Below are positions 26,141 through 34,425 of a stretch of DNA of 64,000 nucleotides, piece after piece. The DNA comes from Mucilaginibacter gossypii. GTDB lineage: Bacteria; Bacteroidota; Bacteroidia; Sphingobacteriales; Sphingobacteriaceae. The notes below the pieces were generated by a model, which was not told where the DNA came from, ran no database searches, and saw nothing but the letters and a program-made list of their open reading frames with translations. The stretch is from NCBI RefSeq assembly GCF_900100945.1, contig NZ_FNCG01000018.1:1-64000 (forward strand). Reading direction: 5' to 3'. Position 1 is the stretch's first letter. Every line of letters begins with the position of its first letter. The position numbers were made by a program, and so were the translations under genes.

Positions 26141-27472
26141 TTACGCAACAGAAGGCACAGAATCGTTAATAGTTTTCCGCCCAATACTGTTATAGTAGAA
26201 TCCTAATTCGGTCATTTTATCAAGGTCGTAGAGATTCCGGCCATCGAAAATCACTTTCGCTTTCAAGCTTTTTTGGATTAGCGCAAAGTCTGGGTTCCTG
26301 AAAATACTCCACTCAGTTAATATTAACAAGGCGTCTGCACCTGCCAGTGCATCATAATGGTCATCAACATATTCGATCTTATCACCAAGCAGGTATTTTA
26401 CGTTATTGGCGGCTTCCGGGTCGAACGCTACAATTTGAGCGCCTTCATTAAGCAATTCGCCAATAATTTCCAGCGCTGGAGCTTCTCTGATATCGTCAGT
26501 CTCGGGTTTAAAAGCAAGCCCCCAAATAGCAAACTTTCTCCCTTTCAAATCGTCGTTATAGTACTTTTTCAACTTCTCAACCATAATTTTTTTCTGTATG
26601 GCATTCGTTTCCATAACGGCATTCAATATCCGGAAATGATAATCATTATCTTCTGCCGATTTTGCAAGCGCCTGAACATCTTTTGGAAAGCAGCTACCGC
26701 CGTAGCCTATACCTGGAAATAAAAAGCGCTTGCCAATACGATCATCCGAACCAACCCCCAATCGTACCATATCCACGTTGGCACCAACAAGCTCGCACAA
26801 ATTGGCTATTTCATTCATGAAAGTGATTTTTGCGGCTAAAAATGAATTAGCTGCATATTTTGTTAATTCAGATGATCTCTCATCCATGAAAATTATGGGG
26901 TTACCTTGCCTTACATATGGCGCGTATAATTCCGCCATCAATTTCCTGGCCCTTTCATCCGTTGTGCCAACGACAACGCGGTCAGGCTTCATAAAGTCTT
27001 CAACTGCAACGCCCTCCCTTAAAAATTCCGGATTAGATACCACAGCGATTTCAATATCAGTATGCTGTTTGAAAACGGCCCTTACTTTATCGGCTGTTCC
27101 AACCGGCACCGTTGATTTTGTGACTATTACTTTGTAATCGGTTATCAAATTAGCAATATCTTTAGCTGCGCCCAGCACATAGCTTAAATCTGCTGATCCG
27201 TCTCCGCCCGGAGGGGTTGGCAACGCGAGGAATATTACCTCGGCGTGTTCTATCGCTTCAGCCAGGTTGTCTGTAAAACGTAATCTTTCATGAATGATGT
27301 TTCTTTGGAACAATGCCTCTAATCCGGGCTCATAAATTGGCAGCTGACCTTGCTGCATCATCATAACCTTTTGTTTGTTTATATCAACGCAGGTTACATC
27401 ATTTCCAGTTTCTGACAAACATGTTCCGGTTACTAATCCAACATAGCCGGTTCCGACAATAGCAATTTTCAT
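26141..27472 (-). CDS. ugd: UDP-glucose 6-dehydrogenase
   Basis: 443 residues. The N-terminal MKIAIVGTGYVGLVTGTCLS is the NAD-binding motif, VSNPEFLREGVAVEDFMKPD and GGSCFPKDVQAL (catalytic Cys) are family hallmarks, and LAFKPETDDIREAPAL is in the C-terminal UDP-binding domain. It oxidises UDP-glucose to UDP-glucuronate with two NAD+. With the decarboxylase at 15833 it feeds UDP-xylose synthesis. Length is normal for the Ugd/TuaD family. It begins 43 bases after the preceding glycosyltransferase; the 259 bases after its stop contain no gene. Confidence 0.95.
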   Translation of the reverse strand: MKIAIVGTGYVGLVTGTCLSETGNDVTCVDINKQKVMMMQQGQLPIYEPGLEALFQRNIIHERLRFTDNLAEAIEHAEVIFLALPTPPGGDGSADLSYVLGAAKDIANLITDYKVIVTKSTVPVGTADKVRAVFKQHTDIEIAVVSNPEFLREGVAVEDFMKPDRVVVGTTDERARKLMAELYAPYVRQGNPIIFMDERSSELTKYAANSFLAAKITFMNEIANLCELVGANVDMVRLGVGSDDRIGKRFLFPGIGYGGSCFPKDVQALAKSAEDNDYHFRILNAVMETNAIQKKIMVEKLKKYYNDDLKGRKFAIWGLAFKPETDDIREAPALEIIGELLNEGAQIVAFDPEAANNVKYLLGDKIEYVDDHYDALAGADALLILTEWSIFRNPDFALIQKSLKAKVIFDGRNLYDLDKMTELGFYYNSIGRKTINDSVPSVA

Positions 27473-27515
27473 AATGATGTTTTTTTAAGGTTATTATTTA
27501 AATGAGTTATAATAT

Positions 27516-28409
27516 TTATTGGCGTTGGGCACTTTTGCCGAGGCTTACCATAAATTTTTCGCGCGCAGTGATAATTGAAAGGTAATAACGGATATAAAAC
27601 ACGGTAAGCTTTTGTGTTAAATGAAGATCTTTGCCTTTCTTTACTATCAGTTTTATGCTTTTAATTGGAGGCCTCAGATCATAAAGGAAGTCAACAATGG
27701 TTTTGAACTTATTTTTGCCAGACGTCGAATTAAACCCGGATTGTCCTCCACCAACTCGCTTGGCCTTATTTATCAATTCAGATATATTTTTCCTTGCCGG
27801 ATGATTTACTATAACATCCTCGGCGTATTTGATTTTATACCCGGCATCCCTTGCCCTTACCGACCACTCATAATCGCCACCCGACATTAAATCATCCTTA
27901 AAAATGCCAACAGCATCAAATACATGGCGATAGCTATACATGTTTCCTGTAACACCGGTTCCATCCTTATGGACGTAGATGTCCTGGTTAAAGGCATAAA
28001 TTTTCTCGTACAATTCGGCTTCGGTAAGTTTATTTGAATGATAGTATAGCTTTATACTGCCGGCTATTCTATCGCAATCGGGATTTGCCTCCATAAAACT
28101 AACCGCATTTTTTACCCAGTTTATATCGGGGATACAGTCAGAGTCTGTAAAACCGATGATATTGCCGGTAGACATTGCGATTCCAGCATTCCGGGCAGCG
28201 TATGAGCCGGGCTTGCCTTCAACAATGATCTTGCAATTCTGAGGTATAAAATAATTAGCAGGTATTTTGTCGTTTGGGTAATTATTAACAACAATGATTT
28301 CAAATAAATCGTGATCATAGGTTTGTGCCTCAAGGGCGTTTAAGCACAACGACAATCTACTCCAGTCTTTATAAGTTGGAATTATTATCGTAACTTTTTT
28401 ATTGTTCAT
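27516..28409 (-). CDS. Glycosyltransferase family 2
   Basis: 297 residues, GT-A fold. VTIIIPTYKDWSRLSLCLNA opens the domain, GSYAARNAGIAMSTGNIIGF precedes the metal-binding TDSDCIP, and the acceptor side carries SGGDYEWSVRARDAGYKIKY (the D-x-E-W/R-x-x-x-G type catalytic-base region). It is likely to add one sugar of the EPS repeat on the cytoplasmic side. The C-terminal segment is basic and amphipathic (PPIKSIKLIVKKGKDLHL), suggesting peripheral membrane attachment. It is 23 bases after another GT2. Confidence 0.85.
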   Translation of the reverse strand: MNNKKVTIIIPTYKDWSRLSLCLNALEAQTYDHDLFEIIVVNNYPNDKIPANYFIPQNCKIIVEGKPGSYAARNAGIAMSTGNIIGFTDSDCIPDINWVKNAVSFMEANPDCDRIAGSIKLYYHSNKLTEAELYEKIYAFNQDIYVHKDGTGVTGNMYSYRHVFDAVGIFKDDLMSGGDYEWSVRARDAGYKIKYAEDVIVNHPARKNISELINKAKRVGGGQSGFNSTSGKNKFKTIVDFLYDLRPPIKSIKLIVKKGKDLHLTQKLTVFYIRYYLSIITAREKFMVSLGKSAQRQ

Positions 28410-28432
28410 ACAGGCAAAATGTGATTGAAGTA

Positions 28433-29350
28433 TTAGCGGATGATGTAATTTCTAATTCGTGTTCGCAGCCGCTTAACCTGCATTTTTGATTTAAGTAAAG
28501 CGGCACGGTGAAAAGGTATTCTATAAGGAAATTTTTTAAGCAAAACTTTAGCGTAAGCTGGCACATCAAAGTAATTGCGCATAATTTCCATGTAGATGTA
28601 GTTGTCAATGCATTCCTCTAATTCGGCAGTTAACATACCAATCAACTTAAGTTCTGTTCGGATCCGGACCCGGAAGTTGATACGGTTATCTAAAATTCTT
28701 TTGATTTTTTCTTTGTCTTTGCTTTTAGAGATGGAATTATCGGAAAAATGTATTATCGTATTAACATCAGGATCTGTAATTATTACAACTCCATTTTTTA
28801 GCAATCTAAACAGTAAATCATATTCTTGCGATGATGTAATATTCTCATCCCAGCCGCCTGCGCCATTTAAAGCTGCCCTGTTCCAAAGGTTGGAACTGGT
28901 GATACCCAGTTTAGAGTTGATCAGCCCCCGCCAAATGTGATGATCAACAGTCCTCCTGATTTCCTCCGGATTACCGGTATTATAATAGTTCAGTATGCAC
29001 CCACCTGCAATAACACCCGTCTCCGGGTGTAGTGCGGTAATATTGAACTGATGGCTGAGTTTATTGGGCATCAGTTCATCATCCGCATCTAAGTATTGAA
29101 TCCATTCACCACGAGCTTTTTTAAGGCCGGTATTGCGCGCTGCCGGTGCACCTGGTTTCTTCTCGTCTAAAACCCACACTTTACCGGGATAAGAAGAAGC
29201 ATAACGCTCTAATATCTCCAAAGTATTATCCGTCGAATTATTATTTACCAGGATAATTTCGATGTGTTTATAACTTTGAACCAATACACTCCTAATGGCC
29301 CGTTCAACAAACCTTGCAGCATTATGACATGGTATTATAACAGATATCAT
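28433..29350 (-). CDS. Glycosyltransferase family 2
   Basis: 305 residues. The GT-A signature MISVIIPCHNAARFVERAIR leads to VNNNSTDNTLEILERYASSY, GAPAARNTGLKKARGEWIQY and the metal-binding LDADDELMPNKL. WDENITSSQEYDLLFRLLKN is the acceptor/catalytic segment. The remaining 90 residues are helical and basic. The donor cannot be predicted. The start lies seven bases after the flippase stop, so the two genes are tightly linked and probably co-translated. Confidence 0.85.
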   Translation of the reverse strand: MISVIIPCHNAARFVERAIRSVLVQSYKHIEIILVNNNSTDNTLEILERYASSYPGKVWVLDEKKPGAPAARNTGLKKARGEWIQYLDADDELMPNKLSHQFNITALHPETGVIAGGCILNYYNTGNPEEIRRTVDHHIWRGLINSKLGITSSNLWNRAALNGAGGWDENITSSQEYDLLFRLLKNGVVIITDPDVNTIIHFSDNSISKSKDKEKIKRILDNRINFRVRIRTELKLIGMLTAELEECIDNYIYMEIMRNYFDVPAYAKVLLKKFPYRIPFHRAALLKSKMQVKRLRTRIRNYIIR

Positions 29351-29357
29351 TATAAAT

Positions 29358-30860
29358 TTAAGATTGCGTCCTCTTCGTTTTAAATCCTTGATAAAGTATC
29401 TTTAACTCATCGCCCATCAGTAAATAAACCAGGCCGAAGTACACTATGCAAAGGCAAATACCATTTATAATAAAGTTTATCCCAACCATTTTTAACAAAT
29501 AAATGGTGATGAATGAAACCGCCGCCGCGATGAACGGTACCTTTAATTCGGTAAAAAAGTCTTTTACAGAAATTTTAACCGTCAATAAAAAGCTAAACCC
29601 ATATTGTGCTATAAGCACCACAAAAAGTTTATTGATTAAAATTGCCCAGGCTGCTCCAACAAGTCCATCGTAGTATATCCCAAATGCCAGAGAAGGGAGA
29701 AATATAGCGGCTTTTAGAAGTTGCTGCTTCATCTCCATACCTGGCCGTCCTAAACCTCTCAACAAAGAGGTGTTCCCGCTAACCAGAATATGCAGCATGA
29801 CAGAACCCGATAAAATCTGTAAAGGAGTTACGGTGTCGTGCCATTTGGCACCAAAAACATGGATAATAAAGGGCTCGCCATTTACGATAAAAAAGATCAT
29901 TACCGGAAAAACCAGTAAACAATTGAATAAAACTACTTTTAGATAATACTTTTTAATTGCCACCAGATCGTTTTGCTTTTTTCCATAAATAGGATACATC
30001 ACGTTATTGATAACAGCCATCAACCTTCCGCGAAAAGTATCTGTAAGCACAAAAGCCAACGTATACAAACCCAGGGCAGATGCGCCTAAAAGCTTGCCGA
30101 TTAACAAATAATCAATGTTATTGTATAAATAGTTTAAGATATTAGAGCCGGTTGTGTAAACACCAAATCCAAATATTTCCTTAAATGCTTTTTTTTCACA
30201 AATGAAGGCCGGTTTCCACCTGGTTGCCCTGAAAAACAAAGGCATGGCAAAAAAAACATTACCAACTGAGTTAAAAACCAAAGCCCAAACCCCGGCCCCT
30301 TTAAACGCCATTACAAGGGCTATCAAACCAACTACAATATTTGATACATTATCAATATAAGCCAGCTTTTTAAAAGCCATTTGCTTTGTAAGCTGGGCCT
30401 TATGAACTAAATTAACCGGGCTTATTAAAATACCTATACTAAGTACCGGTATTACTGATTCAAGAATAGGTTTGTTATAAAATATTGCAGCCAGGGGCGC
30501 TACCGCAAAACTCATAACCAGAAACAACAACAGCGACCAGCCAACCCCGGTCCAAAAGGCGGTATGATAATGCTCCGAGCGTAAAGTTTCTTCTTTTTTC
30601 TGTACCAACGCTGCACCAACGCCCAAATCATTCAATACCTGTACAAAGCCCGTAAACACGGTTGCCATGCCTACTATTCCAAACTCGCCGGGAAAAAGCA
30701 ATTTTGCTAATACCAGTTTTAGCAGAAAATTGAAGGATTGATTAACAACTAACTGAACAAAATTCCAAAAGATACCGGACACTACAACTTTTTTGTCGGA
30801 CCCTGCTTTTTTGATATTTAGTTCTTGTGTGTTTTCGTTTGATAGAATTGCATTATCCAT
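29358..30860 (-). CDS. Wzx-type polysaccharide flippase (MOP superfamily)
   Basis: 500 residues from the ATG at 30860; a longer frame to 30995 overlaps the preceding gene and lacks support. About twelve to fourteen helices begin at VVVSGIFWNFVQLVVNQSFN, followed by LAKLLFPGEFGIVGMATVFT and LNDLGVGAALVQKKE, typical of the MATE/Wzx polysaccharide transporters (polysacc_synt family, TuaB/WzxC-like). It moves the undecaprenyl-linked repeat across the inner membrane. The gene starts 43 bases after the upstream GT4. Confidence 0.88.
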   Translation of the reverse strand: MDNAILSNENTQELNIKKAGSDKKVVVSGIFWNFVQLVVNQSFNFLLKLVLAKLLFPGEFGIVGMATVFTGFVQVLNDLGVGAALVQKKEETLRSEHYHTAFWTGVGWSLLLFLVMSFAVAPLAAIFYNKPILESVIPVLSIGILISPVNLVHKAQLTKQMAFKKLAYIDNVSNIVVGLIALVMAFKGAGVWALVFNSVGNVFFAMPLFFRATRWKPAFICEKKAFKEIFGFGVYTTGSNILNYLYNNIDYLLIGKLLGASALGLYTLAFVLTDTFRGRLMAVINNVMYPIYGKKQNDLVAIKKYYLKVVLFNCLLVFPVMIFFIVNGEPFIIHVFGAKWHDTVTPLQILSGSVMLHILVSGNTSLLRGLGRPGMEMKQQLLKAAIFLPSLAFGIYYDGLVGAAWAILINKLFVVLIAQYGFSFLLTVKISVKDFFTELKVPFIAAAVSFITIYLLKMVGINFIINGICLCIVYFGLVYLLMGDELKILYQGFKTKRTQS

Positions 30861-30903
30861 ATAAGTTAAAAAAGTATAACAGTGTTTTATCGCCGGCTGT
30901 AAA

Positions 30904-32109
30904 TCAATTTGCAGATTGAAGTAAGGCCGAGGGGACAAGTATTTTATGATATAATTCCAGGTAATTTTTGATATAGTTATCTGCCGAAAAATCACGTGAC
31001 CGACGGATGCAATTTTGTTTTTTCCTCTCTACTTCATCACGGTTATCTAAAACATGCTGAAGTAAGTCTAAAAGGTTACCCTCGTCCGGTGAAAACAGCC
31101 AGGAACAATCAGCACTAAAAATCTCCTCCAGTCCTCCCCTGTCGCTTTGGCATACTGGTACGCCAAAAGATAGGGACTCAACTACAGTACGGCCGAAAGG
31201 CTCGTTCCAAAGCGCCGGGACAATCAGGGTATCAATACACCCATAAAAATCAGCTGGACTTATAACACCCAGAAACGCATGTTCAATCCCTGTAAGTTCA
31301 GTTTGTAATTGTGCTACAAATTCGGGGTCGCCTTTTCCGGCGAAAATAATTTTTAGCATATCTTTTTTATCGTCAGGAAGCTTTAACAACTCATCAACCA
31401 GGTATCTCACCCCTTTATCAGCTGCCACCCTTCCTATATAGCCTAACCTGAACTTTCCGGTTTCGGTGTTGTGCTTATGGTTTCCAGCCTTTAATACCGC
31501 ATTGTAAATTGTAGTAGCGCGGCCATCTGCTATAGTGAAAAACTGACGGTGCTTTTTCAAAATGAAATCACTGATAGCAATGTAATGGTCTGGGTATGAT
31601 AAAAAGTTTTTTTTTACCTGATGGGTAACCTTGCATGGTGCACATAAAGTGGCACAATTACCGTTATTAAACATGCTGCATTTGTGACACAATAAGTAAT
31701 AATCGCGCATGGTGTGTACCAGGGGAATTCTGAGCTTTTTGATTGTAAGCCACAAAGCCGGTGAAAACCCCTGTATGGTATTTGTATTTACTATATCGGG
31801 CGAGATCCTTTTTAATATAGAGGTGATCCGGGTGTGATAAAACAGGTTACAAGAATCAATTAAATGCCAAATACTTTTCTTCAGATTAGAGACGCCATCA
31901 GTACCGCCATATATTGAGAAAATATTTTGTTGTTTCAGGCTGATTACGATTACTCCATTTACCCGGTAAACCTGATCATACAATCCGGTTGTTAATACAT
32001 ATACCTGGTGACCGGCATTTACAAGGCCTTCTGCCAAAATTTTAACAGAAACTTCGGCACCGCCCACAAAAGCAGGATAATAAAAACTGTTTGTTAGCAA
32101 AACTCTCAT
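30904..32109 (-). CDS. Glycosyltransferase family 4
   Basis: 401 residues, GT-B fold. MRVLLTNSFYYPAFVGGAEV is the N-terminal nucleotide-fold motif. The linker carries an unusual Cys-rich insert (CHKCSMFNNGNCATLCAPCK), seen in some GT4 proteins and able to bind metal. The C-terminal domain has LGYIGRVAADKGVRYLVDEL, NEPFGRTVVESLSFGVPVCQ and the E-x-x-x-x-x-x-E donor motif. It overlaps the previous gene by four bases (ATGA at 32106-32109), meaning coupled translation. Confidence 0.85.
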   Translation of the reverse strand: MRVLLTNSFYYPAFVGGAEVSVKILAEGLVNAGHQVYVLTTGLYDQVYRVNGVIVISLKQQNIFSIYGGTDGVSNLKKSIWHLIDSCNLFYHTRITSILKRISPDIVNTNTIQGFSPALWLTIKKLRIPLVHTMRDYYLLCHKCSMFNNGNCATLCAPCKVTHQVKKNFLSYPDHYIAISDFILKKHRQFFTIADGRATTIYNAVLKAGNHKHNTETGKFRLGYIGRVAADKGVRYLVDELLKLPDDKKDMLKIIFAGKGDPEFVAQLQTELTGIEHAFLGVISPADFYGCIDTLIVPALWNEPFGRTVVESLSFGVPVCQSDRGGLEEIFSADCSWLFSPDEGNLLDLLQHVLDNRDEVERKKQNCIRRSRDFSADNYIKNYLELYHKILVPSALLQSAN

Positions 32110-33275
32110 ACACCAACTTTCTCCACTTTTTTAGCTTCTTTGAGGCTTGGTTCACCAGTGCTGCCGGTGTATTTTTCTGAAACAAAGGCTCTTATTTTTT
32201 CAATAAAATGATTTTCATCAAAACCGTGCGCGTGCGCGCTTATAAAGGTGGGATCAAACTCCAATTGCTCAAATAATAAAATTGCTTCTTTTAACGATTC
32301 GACAGTCTGGTGTTCAAAGAAAATCGCTGTTGATTTCATCGAATTATCGGTATAGGGGATCATTGTATCCAATACTCCCCCCTTATTATAAGCAATAACG
32401 GGTCTGCCCGATGCATTTGCTTCTAAGGGGGTTATACCGTAATCTTCCAATTGTGGAAAAATGAACGCTTTACAATTAGCGTAAAGTTTGGCAAGGTTGC
32501 GGGCATCAAGCCCGCTCAAAAATGTTATATTACTATTGGCTATTTCCTTTAGTTCCTTTTCTCTTGAGCCTTTGCCTACAATCAAAAGTTTTTTGTTTGG
32601 CATCTGGTTGAATGTCTCAATTACCAAGTCTACTTTTTTATAGGACTCGAAACGGGAAACCACCAAAAAATAATCGCTAACGGAATTTGAAACATAAAAA
32701 TTCTCAATCCGCACGGGAGGGTTGATAACCACTATTGGATTATTTGGGTGGTAAGCTTTCTCAATTCTTGATACAACCTCCCTTGCATTTGTGATAAACC
32801 AGTCTGTACGATCGGCCGCCTCAATATCGATGCTTTTCAAAGTGGCCAGCACCTTGTTTAATATGCTCCTTTTTAGCTTGCCCGATTCTCTAACTTTTTC
32901 GTAAGAGTCTGGGCTCCAAACCAATCTAAAGGGATTGTGGCAATAGGTAATTACCAGTGCGTTAGCACCCGCTTTGATATATTTAGCGCAATGTGTTGTT
33001 GATTGAAGTATAACGTCATAGTCAGTTAAATCCAATCTTTGCATGGCCATCACCCCAAGAGGATAGAAAAAACGCTTCATGTTTTTTTCCTTTTTTATGA
33101 ACTTACCAAACCAGCTTGTCCTGATATCACACGATTTGAACTCCGGATAAGTATTGGCGGCATCATAAGAAAGCGTATAAATTGGTGCCGATGGGTATGC
33201 ATGGTGAAAACTTAAAGCCACCTGTTCTGCGCCACCTTTACGCACCAAGTCATCATGTACAATTGCGATTTTCAT
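32106..33275 (-). CDS. Glycosyltransferase family 4
   Basis: 389 residues. MKIAIVHDDLVRKGGAEQVA is the GT4 N-terminal glycine-rich motif. The C-terminal domain reads YFLVVSRFESYKKVDLVIET, KLLIVGKGSREKEL and FIFPQLEDYGITPLEANASG, with E-D-Y-G-I-T-P-L-E-A as the donor-binding E-x7-E motif. Similar proteins (WbaZ-like) often transfer mannose from GDP-mannose, but specificity cannot be read from sequence here. It follows the GH gene by 104 bases. Confidence 0.85.
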   Translation of the reverse strand: MKIAIVHDDLVRKGGAEQVALSFHHAYPSAPIYTLSYDAANTYPEFKSCDIRTSWFGKFIKKEKNMKRFFYPLGVMAMQRLDLTDYDVILQSTTHCAKYIKAGANALVITYCHNPFRLVWSPDSYEKVRESGKLKRSILNKVLATLKSIDIEAADRTDWFITNAREVVSRIEKAYHPNNPIVVINPPVRIENFYVSNSVSDYFLVVSRFESYKKVDLVIETFNQMPNKKLLIVGKGSREKELKEIANSNITFLSGLDARNLAKLYANCKAFIFPQLEDYGITPLEANASGRPVIAYNKGGVLDTMIPYTDNSMKSTAIFFEHQTVESLKEAILLFEQLEFDPTFISAHAHGFDENHFIEKIRAFVSEKYTGSTGEPSLKEAKKVEKVGV

Positions 33276-33379
33276 AGCTGTGAGATTTGTAATTTTAACG
33301 CAATACTTAAATTATTAGGGTCGGTTAGCAACCGGCTGATATCAGAGCCGTAGTCAACCACTTTCAACACTTTATTTAT

Positions 33380-34366
33380 TTACTTATATATCAATCTTTT
33401 ATAGCCATAGAAGGAATCCTTTTTAACATAATTACCCGAAGCATCCTTATACATGATACCATAGTTTGCTTCTAATGGGAATTTTGCTGACAAAGACTGT
33501 TCATCAAAAAGCTCGTAAACAAAAAATGCACCTATATTCTTCTGCGATATCAGCTTAGGGATATTATCGGTTATATATTGGCTTTGCAGAGCAAAACTCA
33601 CAGCACCCGTGCCTTTGAACCTATTAAACTCCGTAATCCAGATGGGTTTATTGAAATGACCTTGTATATAGGAAAGCACATTTGCTATTGGTAGTTTTTG
33701 AGCAAGCATGTCTCCCATGTTGGAATACCAATGGCAGCCAATTATATCATAGTTCACTTTGTTTTCTTTCAATAACTCCAGATAGTAAAAATGGGTAAAG
33801 CTAACTGACAGCGAGATCATTATAGAGGGCTTAACCGTTTTGACACCATCTATAAAGCCTGATATCTGCGCCATAAAACGCTTACTTTTTTCGATATCAT
33901 ACTCGGCATCAGGTCTAACTCCGGCTGGTACATTTCTTACCCTGATCTTGTTATCAACTTCATTGTTTACTTCAAGCACGGTAAAATAATCACCGTAGGC
34001 TACACCAAAATTCTTCCCCTGTGAAAACGCGATTTGATAGACAGAATCTGGTGGCATCCCGCCAATACCTGTTTGCATCACGGCGGCAAAAGGCAAAATA
34101 TTATTTTGCCTAAGCGCTTGAAGCAATTTTATGAACGCCGGCTGATTTTTTGCATAACCATCCTTTGTGAGTATTACGTCAAAACGATAGCTGGAAACAT
34201 TCAAATCTTTTAAAGCTGCTATTTGGTCATCTAAATTATTACTGTAGTCCTTTTGTGTTAAGGGATGCCCATTTATACCCCATACAAACTGAGATTTAGG
34301 GTTTTGCGCACGGCATGTGTAAAACAGCAACACGCAAGTGGTAACCATAAATGATACTTTCATCAT
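33380..34366 (-). CDS. Secreted clan GH-A glycosidase-like protein
   Basis: 328 residues with a signal peptide (VSFMVTTCVLLFYTCRA, cleavage near residue 20). It is a paralogue of the lipoprotein at 9764-10849: GINGHPL, SSYRFDVI, TVLEVNNEVD with the acid/base Glu136 intact, IIGCHWYS, PIWITEFNRF with nucleophile Glu246, and FFVYELFDEQ. Both expected GH-A carboxylates are present, so activity is likely. It sits between the Wzc and GT genes in the EPS operon, the usual place for a periplasmic lyase or hydrolase that trims the polymer or clears blocked export. The substrate is unknown. Confidence 0.75.
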   Translation of the reverse strand: MMKVSFMVTTCVLLFYTCRAQNPKSQFVWGINGHPLTQKDYSNNLDDQIAALKDLNVSSYRFDVILTKDGYAKNQPAFIKLLQALRQNNILPFAAVMQTGIGGMPPDSVYQIAFSQGKNFGVAYGDYFTVLEVNNEVDNKIRVRNVPAGVRPDAEYDIEKSKRFMAQISGFIDGVKTVKPSIMISLSVSFTHFYYLELLKENKVNYDIIGCHWYSNMGDMLAQKLPIANVLSYIQGHFNKPIWITEFNRFKGTGAVSFALQSQYITDNIPKLISQKNIGAFFVYELFDEQSLSAKFPLEANYGIMYKDASGNYVKKDSFYGYKRLIYK

Positions 34367-34425
34367 AAAATCGAGCTTTTAAAAGATGTTTGAAGCTTTT
34401 ATATTAATGAGACTATATCAGTAGG

